DNA of 64,000 bases from Inquilinus sp052078665 (GCF_052078665.1 NZ_JBQJIK010000017.1:40650-104649); one strand, 5' to 3'. Numbered from the stretch's first letter, positions 1-10,575 are shown. Notes: generated by a model not told the origin, from the letters alone. Translations and numbers: made by a program.

Positions 1-1022
1 CCCGGCGCCACGCCGTTGATGATGCCGTCGGCGATCTCCAGCGGCCGGTCGTCCTGGGTCACCTGGACCGGCCGGCCGAGATCGTCGACCCGGCAGCGGC
101 AGGTCTTGGCCTTGTCGACCAGGATCGAATCGCCGTCGCGCGGCAGCAGGTCGAGCGGCGTCATCAGCGCTTCGGCGCGCAGCACGTTGAGCGGGTTCAC
201 ATGGGCGACGAAGTTGGCGACGTAGTCGTCGGCCGGCCTGGTGACGATCTCCTCCGGCGTGCCGACCTGGACGATGCGGCCGGATTCCATGATCACGATC
301 CGGTTGCCGATCTTCAGCGCCTCGTCGAGGTCGTGGCTGACAAAGATGATGGTCTTCTTCAACCGGCGCTGCAGCTCCAGCAGCTCGTCCTGCAGATGGG
401 TGCGGATCAGCGGGTCGAGGGCCGAGAACGGCTCGTCCATCAACAGGATGTCGGCATCGGTGGCGAAGGCGCGGGCCAGGCCGACGCGCTGCTGCATGCC
501 GCCCGACAGCTCGCGCGGATACTTGCCGGCCCATTTGTCGAGATGGACCAGGGCCAGCTTCTCGTCGACCACCCGGTCGCGCTCGGCCTTCGGCATGCCG
601 CGCAGCTCGAGCCCGAGGCCGACATTCTCGCGGATGGTGCGCCAGGGCATCAGCGCGAATTGCTGGAACACCATCGACACCCAGTCGGCCCGCAGCTTGC
701 GCAGGGTGGTCTCGTCGCAGCTGGCGACGTCGACCTCCTCGCCGTCGCAGCGCACCACCATGCGGCCGCGGGTGACCTTGTTGAGGCCGTTGACGCAGCG
801 CAGCAGCGACGACTTGCCGGAGCCGGACAGGCCCATCAGCACGCACAGCTCGCCCGGCGGGACCGAGAGCTCGGCCCCCGCGACCGCCAGGGTGTCGCCG
901 GTCTCGGCCTGGATCTCGGCCCGGCTGCGGCCCTGGTCGAGCAGGGCCAGCGCCCGCTTCGGCGTCGGCCCGAAGATCACGTCGATGGCGTTGAAATGGA
1001 CCGCGGGAAGGGTGTCGGACAT
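1..1022 (-). CDS. choV: choline/glycine betaine ABC transporter ATP-binding protein, partial (cut by left edge)
   Basis: Cytoplasmic ATPase that powers choline or betaine import together with the next two genes. About 340 codons are visible and the C-terminus lies beyond the window. Walker A (GLSGSGKSS), the ABC signature (LSGGMQQRVGLARA), Walker B (ILLMDEPFSALD) and the H-loop (FVSHDLDEA) all read cleanly, and a CBS-like regulatory region begins near the cut end. The ATG overlaps the permease stop as TGATG, so the two genes are translationally coupled. Assignment to the ChoV/ProV/OpuAA family is firm. Choline rather than betaine as substrate is inferred from the neighbouring ChoX-like binding protein and the divergent betAB genes. 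Confidence 0.93.
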   Translation of the reverse strand, partial: MSDTLPAVHFNAIDVIFGPTPKRALALLDQGRSRAEIQAETGDTLAVAGAELSVPPGELCVLMGLSGSGKSSLLRCVNGLNKVTRGRMVVRCDGEEVDVASCDETTLRKLRADWVSMVFQQFALMPWRTIRENVGLGLELRGMPKAERDRVVDEKLALVHLDKWAGKYPRELSGGMQQRVGLARAFATDADILLMDEPFSALDPLIRTHLQDELLELQRRLKKTIIFVSHDLDEALKIGNRIVIMESGRIVQVGTPEEIVTRPADDYVANFVAHVNPLNVLRAEALMTPLDLLPRDGDSILVDKAKTCRCRVDDLGRPVQVTQDDRPLEIADGIINGVAP

Positions 1023-1879
1023 CAGTGCGCCCCTCCGACGGGCCGTTCGCTTTTCACCAGACGATCTAGGATCACGGCCAGGATGACGATGCAGAGGCCG
1101 GCTTCGAAGCCCATGGGGACGTTCACCGAGTTGAGGGCGCGCACCACCGGCTTGCCCAGGCCGTCGGCCCCGACCAGCGCGGCGATGACGACCATCGACA
1201 GCGACAGCATGATGCATTGGGTCAGCCCGGCCATGATCGTCGGCAGGGCGTGCGGCAGCTCGACCTTGAACAGCAGCTGCCGCCTGGTGGCGCCGAAGGC
1301 CTCGCCGGCCTCGAGCAGCGGGCTCGGCACGCCGTGGATGCCGAGATAGGTCAGGCGGATCGGCGCGGCCACGGCGAAGACCACGGTCGAGATCAGGCCC
1401 GGCGCGACGCCCAGCCCGAACAGGATCAGGGTCGGGATCAGATACACGAAGGTCGGCAGCGTCTGCATCAGGTCGAGGATCGGCCGGATCACGGCGTAGA
1501 CCAGCGGCCGGTGGGCGCAGAGGATGCCGATCGGGATGCCGATCACCAGCGACAGGAAGGTGGCGCTGATCACCAGCGCCAGGGTCTGCATCGTCTCGGT
1601 CCAGTAGCCGAGATTGAGGATCAGCAGAAGGCCGATCACCACCAGCGCCACCAGCTGCCAGCGCCGGTGCAGCACATAGGCGAGGACGGCGACGAGGGCG
1701 ATGAAGACCAGCGGCGGCGGCCACAGGAAGACGTCGATCAGCCACTCGATCCCGGTGCCCAGGCCGATCGAGATGGCATCGAAGACGCTGGCGAAATTGT
1801 CGGTCAGGAAATCTGTCAGGTGCTTGATCCACAGCCCGAGCGGAATCTTCTGGGACAGCAGCGCGCTCAGTTCGTCCAT
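1022..1879 (-). CDS. choW: choline ABC transporter permease
   Basis: Inner-membrane permease of the ProW/ChoW type, 285 aa with six or so hydrophobic segments. The loop containing G-E-A-F-G-A-T (the EAA motif that contacts the ATPase) is present in the second half. The ATG at 1877-1879 is preceded by AGAAGGA, which argues against the longer in-frame reading up to 1996. The stop shares a base with the choV start. It sits about 70 bp behind choX, giving the standard binding protein-permease-ATPase order of choXWV known from Sinorhizobium. Confidence 0.93.
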   Translation of the reverse strand: MDELSALLSQKIPLGLWIKHLTDFLTDNFASVFDAISIGLGTGIEWLIDVFLWPPPLVFIALVAVLAYVLHRRWQLVALVVIGLLLILNLGYWTETMQTLALVISATFLSLVIGIPIGILCAHRPLVYAVIRPILDLMQTLPTFVYLIPTLILFGLGVAPGLISTVVFAVAAPIRLTYLGIHGVPSPLLEAGEAFGATRRQLLFKVELPHALPTIMAGLTQCIMLSLSMVVIAALVGADGLGKPVVRALNSVNVPMGFEAGLCIVILAVILDRLVKSERPVGGAH

Positions 1880-1949
1880 GCGGCGTCCTTCTTGTTCTGG
1901 CCTTTTGGACGACGCGCCGCCCCGGCGGCGGCGCGCCTGTCGGGAAGTC

Positions 1950-2888
1950 TCAGAGGCCGAGCGACGCCTTGACCGCGCCGAGGCCGTCCTTGCCATCGAA
2001 GGTGGTCACGCCGGCCAGCCAGGGGGTCAGCGCATCCGGGTTGGCCTTGAGATAGGCGGTGGCCGCCTTCTCGCGGTCCTCACCACCGGCGATCGCCTCC
2101 ATCACCGCGGCCTCCATGTCGAGGCTGAAGGCCAGGTTCTGCAGCAGCTTGCCGACATTCGGGCATTCGCCGACATAGCCGGCCCGGACATTGGTGTAGA
2201 CGGTGGCGCCGCCGAAATTCGGCCCGAAATAGTCGTCGCCGCCAGTCAGGTACTGCAGCGGGTAGGTCTTGTTCATCGGATGCGGCGCCCAGCCGAGGAA
2301 CACGATCCACTCCTTGCGGCGGACGGCGCGGTCGACCTGGGACAGCATGCCCTGCTCGCTCGATTCGACCAGCTGCCAGGCCTTCAGGCCGAAGGCATCC
2401 TTGTCGATCATGCTCTGGACCAGGCGGTTGCCGTCGTTGCCCGGCTCGATGCCGTAGATCTTGCTGGTGAACTTGTCGGCATTCTTGGCCAGGTCGGCGA
2501 AGTCCTTGACCCCGCCCTGGTACACGTAGTCGGGCACCGCGAGGGTGTATTTGGCGCCTTCGAGATTGGCCCGGAGGCTCTCGACCGACTTGTCGTCGAA
2601 ATAAGGCTTGGCGTCGGCGGCCATCGACGGCATCCAGTTGCCGAGGAACACGTCGATGTTCTTGTTCTTCATCGAGACATAGGTCACCGGCACCGACAGC
2701 AATTCGTCCGAGGGCTCGTAGCCGAGGCCCGTCAGCACCGTTTTGGTCAAGGCCGTCGTCGCGGTAATGTCGGTCCAGCCGACATCGGAGAACCGCACCT
2801 TCTGACAGCTCGCCGGATCGGCCGCCTGGACCGTCCCGGCAGCCAGGGCCAGCCCCAGCACCAGCCCGCTCAAACGCCACGACATCAT
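1950..2888 (-). CDS. choX: choline ABC transporter substrate-binding protein
   Basis: Periplasmic receptor for choline, 312 aa. A Sec signal peptide occupies about residues 1-23, ending in VQA-ADP. The mature part has the OpuAC fold and family features such as FSDVGWTDITATTAL near the start, FLGNWMPSM and FLGWAPHPMN, which supply aromatic residues for caging a trimethylammonium group. Two consecutive Met codons open the frame; GGAGAGTC upstream supports this region as the start. It heads choXWV and is divergent from betA across 212 bp that must hold both promoters. I could not identify a clear BetI operator there. Confidence 0.92.
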   Translation of the reverse strand: MMSWRLSGLVLGLALAAGTVQAADPASCQKVRFSDVGWTDITATTALTKTVLTGLGYEPSDELLSVPVTYVSMKNKNIDVFLGNWMPSMAADAKPYFDDKSVESLRANLEGAKYTLAVPDYVYQGGVKDFADLAKNADKFTSKIYGIEPGNDGNRLVQSMIDKDAFGLKAWQLVESSEQGMLSQVDRAVRRKEWIVFLGWAPHPMNKTYPLQYLTGGDDYFGPNFGGATVYTNVRAGYVGECPNVGKLLQNLAFSLDMEAAVMEAIAGGEDREKAATAYLKANPDALTPWLAGVTTFDGKDGLGAVKASLGL

Positions 2889-3100
2889 GATGCGACTCTC
2901 CTGTTTGCCCGCCTGTTCGACAATTTTCTTTCGTTACGGGGCTGCCTCGGCCGCGGACCAGCGGCAAAGCGCCTCCGCGCGAGTCTAACGATGGCCCGCG
3001 CGCCGCCGCTGGCCGATTTCCGGCATGGCATGACGCAAACCGGACTCATTGCCCGCTGCGGCCCCGCTAGCATGCGGCCGCGGCCGGAGGAGTGGAAGCC

Positions 3101-4753
3101 ATGACGACAGAATTCGACTACGTGATCGTCGGCGCCGGCTCGGCCGGCTGCGTCCTCGCCAACCGGCTGTCGGCCGAGCCCGGCACCCGCGTGCTGGTGC
3201 TGGAGGCCGGGCCCGAGGACCGGACCTGGAAGATCCACATGCCGGCGGCGCTGACCTACAATCTCGGCGACGACAAGTACAACTGGCACTACGAGACCGA
3301 GCCGCAGGCGGCGATGGACGGCCGCCGCATGTACTGGCCGCGCGGCCGGGTGCTCGGCGGCTCATCCTCGCTCAACGCCATGGTCTATGTCCGCGGCCAT
3401 GCCTATGACTACGACCGCTGGGCCGAGGAAGGCGCCGCCGGCTGGTCCTATGCCGAGGTGCTGCCCTATTTCCGCCGCGCCGAGACCCGGGCCAAGGGCG
3501 GCGACGATTATCGCGGCGCCGACGGGCCGCTCAACGTCTCGACCGGCAGCCAGCCGAACCCGCTGTTCGACGCCTTCGTCCAGGCCGGGCAGCAGGCCGG
3601 GTACCCGTTCACCGCCGACATGAACGGCCACCAGCAGGAAGGCTTCGGCAAGATGGACATGACGATCCATCAGGGCGAGCGCTGGTCGGCCGCCAAGGCC
3701 TATCTGAAGCCGATCCGGTGGCGGCCGAACCTGACCATCGAGACCGGCGCGCTGAGCACCCGGATCCTGTTCGAGGGCACCCGCGCCGTCGGCGTCGAAT
3801 ATGCCCAGGCGGGCCAGGTCCGCATCGCCCGCGCTGCCCGCGAGGTGATCCTGTGCGGCGGCGCCATCAACTCGCCGCAGCTCTTGATGCTGTCCGGCGT
3901 CGGCCCGGCCGACCAGCTGCGCCGGCACGGCATCGCCGTGGTCCACGACCTGCCCGGCGTCGGCCGCAACCTGCAGGACCATCTGGAGCTGTATGTTCAG
4001 TACGAGTGCACCAAGCCGATCACCCTCTACAGCGTCGAGAATCCGCTCTACAAGGCGAAGGTCGGGATCGAGTGGTTCCTGTTCCACAGCGGCCTGTGCA
4101 GCTCGGCCCATCTCGAGGCCGGCGGCTTCATCCGCTCCCGCCCCGGCATCCGGCACCCGGACATCCAGTACCATTTCCTGCCGTCGGTGGTGAACGACCA
4201 CGGCCGCCAGCCGGGCGACCGGCACGCCTTCCAGGCCCATGCCGGGACGATGCGCGCCACCTCGCGCGGCTGGGTCGAGCTGCGCTCGGCCGACCCGCGG
4301 GCCAAGCCGATCCTGCAGCCGAACTACCTGACCACCGAGGATGACCGCGCCGACATGCGGGCCTGCGTCAGGCTGACCCGCGAGATCTTCGCCCAGGGCG
4401 GCTTCGACCCCTATCGCGGATCCGAGATCGCGCCCGGCGCCGCGGTGCGCACCGACGACGAGATCGACGCCTTCATCCGGGCCAGGGCGGACAGCGCCTA
4501 CCACCCGTCCTGCACCTGCAAGATGGGCGTCGACGAGATGGCGGTGGTCGACCCCGAGACCCGGGTGCGCGGGCTGGAGGGGCTGCGAGTCGTCGACGCC
4601 TCGATCATGCCGTCGATCGTCAGCGGCAACCTGAACGCCCCCACCATCATGATCGGCGAGAAGGCGGCCGACATCATCCTGGGCCGCCCGCCCTTGCCCC
4701 CGTCGAACGCCCCGGTCTACGAAGCGCCGAACTGGCGGACAGCGCAGCGCTGA
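3101..4753 (+). CDS. betA: choline dehydrogenase
   Basis: FAD-dependent GMC oxidoreductase that oxidises choline to betaine aldehyde, 550 aa. The N-terminal dinucleotide fold (DYVIVGAGSAGCVLANRL), the GMC signature region (GGSSSLNAMVYVRGHAYDYDRW) and the C-terminal catalytic region (ADSAYHPSCTCKMG, then NLNAPTIMIGEKAADII) are all present. An upstream in-frame GTG at 3092 lies too close to the GGAGG at 3086-3090; the ATG at 3101 is correctly spaced. betB follows 14 bp later, so the two genes form the oxidation half of the choline-to-betaine pathway. The family contains other alcohol dehydrogenases, but context supports BetA. Confidence 0.93.
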   Translation: MTTEFDYVIVGAGSAGCVLANRLSAEPGTRVLVLEAGPEDRTWKIHMPAALTYNLGDDKYNWHYETEPQAAMDGRRMYWPRGRVLGGSSSLNAMVYVRGHAYDYDRWAEEGAAGWSYAEVLPYFRRAETRAKGGDDYRGADGPLNVSTGSQPNPLFDAFVQAGQQAGYPFTADMNGHQQEGFGKMDMTIHQGERWSAAKAYLKPIRWRPNLTIETGALSTRILFEGTRAVGVEYAQAGQVRIARAAREVILCGGAINSPQLLMLSGVGPADQLRRHGIAVVHDLPGVGRNLQDHLELYVQYECTKPITLYSVENPLYKAKVGIEWFLFHSGLCSSAHLEAGGFIRSRPGIRHPDIQYHFLPSVVNDHGRQPGDRHAFQAHAGTMRATSRGWVELRSADPRAKPILQPNYLTTEDDRADMRACVRLTREIFAQGGFDPYRGSEIAPGAAVRTDDEIDAFIRARADSAYHPSCTCKMGVDEMAVVDPETRVRGLEGLRVVDASIMPSIVSGNLNAPTIMIGEKAADIILGRPPLPPSNAPVYEAPNWRTAQR

Positions 4754-4767
4754 AACAGGAGAAAGCC

Positions 4768-6216
<1,449 letters not shown>

Positions 6217-6231
6217 GGCCCCGACGAGATC

Positions 6232-6265
6232 GCAGGCCGGCGCCTTAAGGTCGCGGCCGGCCTGC
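6232..6265 (+). terminator. possible betAB terminator hairpin
   Basis: A perfect 10-bp inverted repeat (GCAGGCCGGC / GCCGGCCTGC) with a 14-nt loop starts 16 bp after the betB stop. There is no strong T run after it, only CAATCTT, so it may be a weak terminator or an RNA-stabilising 3' hairpin between betB and rodA. Confidence 0.35.
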
Positions 6266-6336
6266 AATCTTGCCCGTCCAGGCTCTCCGGCGCATAGTCC
6301 GGCCGCCGTCACGGCGACGGCGGATAGCCCTGGTTC

Positions 6337-7488
6337 ATGAGCAGCTTCCGGATTCGCGACGACACCCCGCACTACACCATCCTGACCAAGCTGCAGCTGA
6401 TGAGCTGGGGCCTGGTGGTGCTGGTCTGCGCCATCGCCGCGGTCGGGGTGATGCTGCTGTATTCCGCCGGCGGCGGCTCCTGGGATCCCTGGGCCAGCCG
6501 GCAGCTGACCCGCTTCGCCACCGGCTTCGTCGTCATGCTGCTGCTGGCGATGGTCGACATCCGGGTCTGGATGAAGCTGGCCTACCCGATCTACGCCATC
6601 GTCTTCGCGCTGCTGATCGTGGTCGAGATGATGGGCCATGTCGGCATGGGCGCCGAGCGCTGGATCAATCTCGGCCCGCTGGTGATCCAGCCCTCCGAGC
6701 TGATGAAGATCGCCCTGGTCCTCGCCCTCGCCCGCTACTTTCACGGCTTCTCGCTGGTCGAGGTGCGCAACCCGCTGGTGCTGATCGTGCCGCTGCTGCT
6801 GATCCTGGCGCCGGTCGGGCTGGTGCTGATGCAGCCGAACCTCGGCACCGCCATGCTGCTGATCCTGACCGGCGGCGCGGTGCTGTTCGCCACCGGCGTG
6901 CGGCTGTGGAAATTCGCCGTGGCCATCACGCTCGGCCTGTCGGCGATCCCGATCGGCTGGGAGTTCCTGCACGACTACCAGAAGAACCGCATCTACACCT
7001 TCCTGGAGCCGGAGCGCGACCCGCTGGGCGCCGGCTACAACATCATGCAGTCGAAGATCGCGCTCGGCTCCGGCGCCCTGTTCGGCAAGGGCTTCACCGC
7101 CGGCACGCAGAGCCAGCTGATGTTCCTGCCGGAGAAGCACACCGACTTCATCTTCGTGGTGCTGGCCGAGGAGTTCGGCATGGTGGGCGCGCTGATCCTG
7201 CTGTTCCTCTACACCATGCTGTTCGTCTACGGGCTGATGATCGCGCTCAGCGCCCGCAGCCATTTCGCCCGGCTGGTCGGCATCGGCCTGACCACGACCT
7301 TCTTCCTCTATGTCTTCGTCAATGTCGCGATGGTCACCGGGCTGATCCCGGTGGTCGGCATCCCGCTGCCTCTGGTGTCCTATGGCGGCACCGCGATGCT
7401 GACCCTGCTGATGGGCTGCGGCATCCTGCTCAGCGTCTGGATCCACCGCGAGGTGCGGGTCCCGCGCAGCGGCATCACGGATTACTGA
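6337..7488 (+). CDS. rodA: peptidoglycan glycosyltransferase RodA
   Basis: SEDS-family membrane glycosyltransferase of the elongasome, which polymerises lipid II along the side wall. It has 383 aa and about ten transmembrane helices. Recognisable blocks are GAERWINLGPLVIQPSELMK, QPNLGTAML, GAGYNIMQSKIALGSG, FLPEKHTDFIF and GIPLPLVSYGGTAML. It is on the plus strand 120 bp behind betB and convergent with the MerR gene. In many alphaproteobacteria rodA follows mreBCD and mrdA; none of those is here. Confidence 0.93.
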   Translation: MSSFRIRDDTPHYTILTKLQLMSWGLVVLVCAIAAVGVMLLYSAGGGSWDPWASRQLTRFATGFVVMLLLAMVDIRVWMKLAYPIYAIVFALLIVVEMMGHVGMGAERWINLGPLVIQPSELMKIALVLALARYFHGFSLVEVRNPLVLIVPLLLILAPVGLVLMQPNLGTAMLLILTGGAVLFATGVRLWKFAVAITLGLSAIPIGWEFLHDYQKNRIYTFLEPERDPLGAGYNIMQSKIALGSGALFGKGFTAGTQSQLMFLPEKHTDFIFVVLAEEFGMVGALILLFLYTMLFVYGLMIALSARSHFARLVGIGLTTTFFLYVFVNVAMVTGLIPVVGIPLPLVSYGGTAMLTLLMGCGILLSVWIHREVRVPRSGITDY

Positions 7489-7503
7489 GAGCCCGGGCTC
7501 TCA
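7486..7503. terminator. perfect palindrome holding both convergent stop codons
   Basis: The 18-bp perfect palindrome TGAGAGCCCGGGCTCTCA starts with the rodA stop (TGA, 7486-7488) and ends with the MerR gene stop on the other strand (7501-7503). Either RNA could fold a 7-bp stem with a CCGG loop, but there is no T tract, so a role as a shared bidirectional terminator is an inference. Confidence 0.4.
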
Positions 7504-8022
7504 GGCGTCGCCGCGCAGGGCGGCCTGCAGGCGCTTCAGCTCCGCCAGCAGCACGGTCAGCTCGTCGCGCAGCTCGGCCGAGATGCCCTGGGCGCGGCCC
7601 TCGCGGCCGGCGCCGGCCAGGAGCGAGAGCTGCATCTCGTCGCGCGGCTTGCCCGGCTTGGTCCGGGTGACCGGGAGGGGATGCGCCGGACCGGAGGAGG
7701 CCGCCTCGCCCGATGCCGCGGCCGGCGCATCGGCCTCGGCCGATTTGCCTTCCTTCAGCAGACGCTGCACGCCCTTGATGGTGTAGCCCTCCTCATAGAG
7801 GAGGCGCTGGATCCGGCGCAGCAGCTGGACGTCCTCGGGGCGATAGTACCGGCGGCCGCCGCCGCGCTTGAGCGGGCGGACCTGGGAGAACTTGGTCTCC
7901 CAGAACCGCAGCACATGCTGCGGCACGGCGAGGTCGTCGGACACCTCGCTGATCGTGCGATAGGCCGTCGCCGATTTGCGCAGCGGCGCGGGCTTCGCTT
8001 CCGATCCTCCCATTCCGGCCAT
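7501..8022 (-). CDS. MerR family transcriptional regulator
   Basis: DNA-binding regulator, 173 aa. A MerR winged helix starts near residue 18 (YRTISEVSDDLAVPQHVLRF) and continues through LRRIQRLLYEEGYTIKGVQ, the usual MerR helix spacing. A low-complexity Ala/Pro stretch follows (about 100-130), then a short helical C-terminus. There is no cysteine-rich effector loop, so it is not a metal sensor of the classic type. It follows ihfA by 3 bp, a pairing widespread in alphaproteobacteria whose function is, to my knowledge, unsettled. The start could instead be the ATG three codons later. Confidence 0.85.
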   Translation of the reverse strand: MAGMGGSEAKPAPLRKSATAYRTISEVSDDLAVPQHVLRFWETKFSQVRPLKRGGGRRYYRPEDVQLLRRIQRLLYEEGYTIKGVQRLLKEGKSAEADAPAAASGEAASSGPAHPLPVTRTKPGKPRDEMQLSLLAGAGREGRAQGISAELRDELTVLLAELKRLQAALRGDA

Positions 8023-8025
8023 GGC

Positions 8026-8340
8026 TTACTCGTCGTCGTCCAGGGGAGGATTGGTGCCGTTGATGCGCCCCTTCAGCACATGCGAGGCGCGGAACACCAG
8101 CACCCGGCGCGGCAGGATCGGCACCTCCTGCCCGGTCTTCGGATTGCGCCCGACTCGCTGCCCCTTCTGGCGCACGCCGAAGGTGCCGAAGGACGAGATC
8201 TTCACCGTCTCGCCGCGTTCGAGCGCTTCGGAGATTTCTTCAAGCACCGTCTCAACAAGGTCAGCGGACTCGTTGCGAGACAAGCCGATTTCTTGATAGA
8301 GCGATTCGCTGAGCTGCGCTCGTGTCACCGTTTCCGCCAT
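8026..8340 (-). CDS. ihfA: integration host factor subunit alpha
   Basis: HU/IHF-family DNA-bending protein, 104 aa, the alpha half of the IHF heterodimer. Diagnostic stretches are TRAQLSESLYQEIGLSR at the N-terminus, the beta-arm region GRNPKTGQEVPILPRRVLVF, and the C-terminal helix (SHVLKGRINGT). I chose the ATG at 8338-8340 because the product then has the family length; a reading 33 codons longer is possible but has no homology-like content. GGGGGG precedes the ATG. A candidate promoter lies 43-71 bp upstream. Confidence 0.93.
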   Translation of the reverse strand: MAETVTRAQLSESLYQEIGLSRNESADLVETVLEEISEALERGETVKISSFGTFGVRQKGQRVGRNPKTGQEVPILPRRVLVFRASHVLKGRINGTNPPLDDDE

Positions 8341-8382
8341 GCCGCCCCCCCGACGGGCAATTGCGAAGAAGACCGTCGAAGG

Positions 8383-8411
8383 ACGGTACCCTCCACAAAA
8401 TAATCCGTCAA
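8383..8411 (-). promoter_or_regulatory. candidate ihfA promoter
   Basis: On the minus strand TTGACG (8406-8411) is followed by a 17-bp spacer and TACCGT (8383-8388). An adjoining 6-bp stem (ACCGTC / GACGGT, 8372-8387) overlaps the expected transcription start. The assignment rests on consensus match and spacing only. Confidence 0.4.
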
Positions 8412-8479
8412 TTCCAAAGCGTTGGGGGAATTTCCTCACGAGCCCCTCCGGCGAGGCCCGCTAACTGCTTAGCAGCAGG

Positions 8480-9457
8480 CTACCAGCGCACCAGGGCGGC
8501 ACCCCAGGTCAGGCCGCCGCCCATGGCCTCGAGCAGGACAAGGTCGCCGGCCTTGATGCGGCCGTCGGACACCGCCTCGGCCAGCGCCAGCGGGATCGAG
8601 GCGGCGGAGGTGTTGGCGTGCTTCTGCACCGTCAGCACCACCTTCTCCATCGGCAGGTCGAGCTTGCGGGCGGTGGCGTCGATGATGCGCTTGTTGGCCT
8701 GGTGCGGCACCAGCCAGTCGATGTCGCCCGGGGTCAGGCCGTTGGCGGCCAGCGCCTCCTCCACCACCTCGGCCAGGTTGATGACCGCGTGCTTGAACAC
8801 CTCGCGGCCTTCCATCCGGACATGGCCGACCGTCCCGGTCGAGGACGGCCCGCCATCGACGTACAGCTTGTCCTCGTGGCGGCCGTCGGAATGCAGGTGG
8901 GTCGACAGGATGCCGGGGTCGTCGGTGGTGCCGCCGCCCTCGACCGCGCGCAGCACCACGGCGCCGGCGCCGTCGCCGAACAGCACGCAGGTGCCGCGGT
9001 CGGTCCAGTCGAGCAGGCGGGAGAAGGTCTCGGCCCCGATCACCAGCGCCGTGCGCGCCTGGCCCAGCCGGATCATGTTGTCGGCGACCGCCAGGGCGTA
9101 GACGAAGCCGGAGCAGACGGCCTGGACGTCGAAGGCGGCGCCGCGGGTCATGCCGAGCGCGGCCTGGACCCGCACCGCGGTGGCCGGGAAGGTCTGGTCC
9201 GGGGTGGTGGTGGCCAGCACGATCAGGTCAAGGTCACTGCCTTCGACCTTGGCCATGGCCAGGGCCTTGCGGGCGGCGGCCAGCGCCAGGTCGGAGGTCT
9301 TCTCATCCGGCCCGGCGATGTGGCGGACGCTGATGCCGGTGCGCTGGACGATCCATTCGTCTGAGGTGTCGACCGTGCGGGCCAGTTCGGCATTGGTGAC
9401 GACGCGGTCAGGCAGGGCAGAACCGCATCCAATGATGCGCGCGCGGCGGACTGTCAT
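8480..9457 (-). CDS. fabH: beta-ketoacyl-ACP synthase III
   Basis: Initiates type II fatty acid synthesis by condensing acetyl-CoA with malonyl-ACP. It has 325 aa and the thiolase-fold catalytic triad Cys115 (AVCSGFVYA), His252 (PHQANKRI) and Asn282 (HANTSAASIP). The ATG overlaps the plsX stop as ATGA, so the two genes are translationally coupled. The run yceD-rpmF-plsX-fabH is a conserved bacterial lipid cluster. Confidence 0.96.
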   Translation of the reverse strand: MTVRRARIIGCGSALPDRVVTNAELARTVDTSDEWIVQRTGISVRHIAGPDEKTSDLALAAARKALAMAKVEGSDLDLIVLATTTPDQTFPATAVRVQAALGMTRGAAFDVQAVCSGFVYALAVADNMIRLGQARTALVIGAETFSRLLDWTDRGTCVLFGDGAGAVVLRAVEGGGTTDDPGILSTHLHSDGRHEDKLYVDGGPSSTGTVGHVRMEGREVFKHAVINLAEVVEEALAANGLTPGDIDWLVPHQANKRIIDATARKLDLPMEKVVLTVQKHANTSAASIPLALAEAVSDGRIKAGDLVLLEAMGGGLTWGAALVRW

Positions 9458-10554
9458 TGCGGTTGTTCGATCCCGATCGGAGCAGTCGTTGAAGCCGTCG
9501 AAGCAGCGTCGTCGCCGTTCCGACTGCCTTCGAAACGGCTGAACTCCTGCTTCACCTTATCATTGAAACCGTGGATGACCAGATCGACCCCGACATCGAT
9601 GGCGTTGGCGAAGCCCTCGCCGTCGGTACCGCCGTGGCTCTTCACGCAGATGCCGTTGAGGCCGAGGAACAGGGCGCCGTTGTACTGGCGCGGGTCGGTC
9701 CGGTGGCGCAGCCGGCGGAAGGCGCCGCGCGCCAGCAGGTAGCCGATCGAGGCGAGCCAGGAGGATCGGAAGGTGTGGCGCAGCCAAGTCGCGTAGAGCT
9801 TGGCCGTGCCCTCGGCGGTCTTGAGCGCGATGTTGCCGGAGAAGCCGTCGGTGACGACCACGTCGACCTTCCCGGCCGGGATGTCGTCGCCTTCGACGAA
9901 GCCCTCGAACCGGCCGGGGAACTCCAGCTCGCGCAGCCGCGCGGCGGCATCCCGCACCGCATCCGGTCCCTTCAGCGCCTCGGATCCGACATTGAGCAAG
10001 CCGACCGTCGGATCGACCAGGCCGAGCACCGCCTTGGCGAAGACCGAGCCCATGATCGCGAACTGGACCAGGTTCTCGGCGTCGCATTCGATGTTGGCGC
10101 CGAGGTCGAGCATGACGCTCTCGCCGCGCAGCGTCGGGAAGAACGACGCGATCGCCGGCCGGTCGATGCCCGGCAGCGTTTTGAACACGACCTTCGCCGT
10201 CGCCATCAGCGCACCGGTGTTGCCGGCGGAGACGACGCATTGCGCCTCGCCCGCGGCCACGGCGTCGATGGCCAGACGCATGCTTGAGTTGCGCCCGCCG
10301 CGCAGCGCGGCGGAGGGCTTGTCCTCGTTGGTGATGACGTCGGCGGCATGCCGAATCGTCGACACCGCGGCCAAGGCCGGCCGTTTCGCCAGAAGCGGCG
10401 CGATCCGCGCCTCGTCACCGACGATCAGGAAGTGCACGTCCGGATGGTGCGTGCGGGCGATCTCAGCCCCTTCGAGCACCATCTCTGGCGCCCGATCGCC
10501 CCCCATGGCGTCGAGCGCAATCGTCACTGGGCCAGAGGCCGCCGGGTCGGACAT
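9454..10554 (-). CDS. plsX: phosphate acyltransferase PlsX
   Basis: Makes acyl-phosphate from acyl-ACP for phospholipid synthesis; a peripheral membrane enzyme of 366 aa. Family blocks include IALDAMGGDRAPEMVLEGA at the N-terminus, SAGNTGALMATAKVV, ANIECDAENLVQFA, and VDVVVTDGFSGNIALKTAEG. The C-terminal tail after about residue 340 is low-complexity. It sits 21 bp behind rpmF and overlaps fabH by 4 bp. Confidence 0.96.
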   Translation of the reverse strand: MSDPAASGPVTIALDAMGGDRAPEMVLEGAEIARTHHPDVHFLIVGDEARIAPLLAKRPALAAVSTIRHAADVITNEDKPSAALRGGRNSSMRLAIDAVAAGEAQCVVSAGNTGALMATAKVVFKTLPGIDRPAIASFFPTLRGESVMLDLGANIECDAENLVQFAIMGSVFAKAVLGLVDPTVGLLNVGSEALKGPDAVRDAAARLRELEFPGRFEGFVEGDDIPAGKVDVVVTDGFSGNIALKTAEGTAKLYATWLRHTFRSSWLASIGYLLARGAFRRLRHRTDPRQYNGALFLGLNGICVKSHGGTDGEGFANAIDVGVDLVIHGFNDKVKQEFSRFEGSRNGDDAASTASTTAPIGIEQPQ

Positions 10555-10575
10555 TCCCTATGCGGGCGCAGTCGA

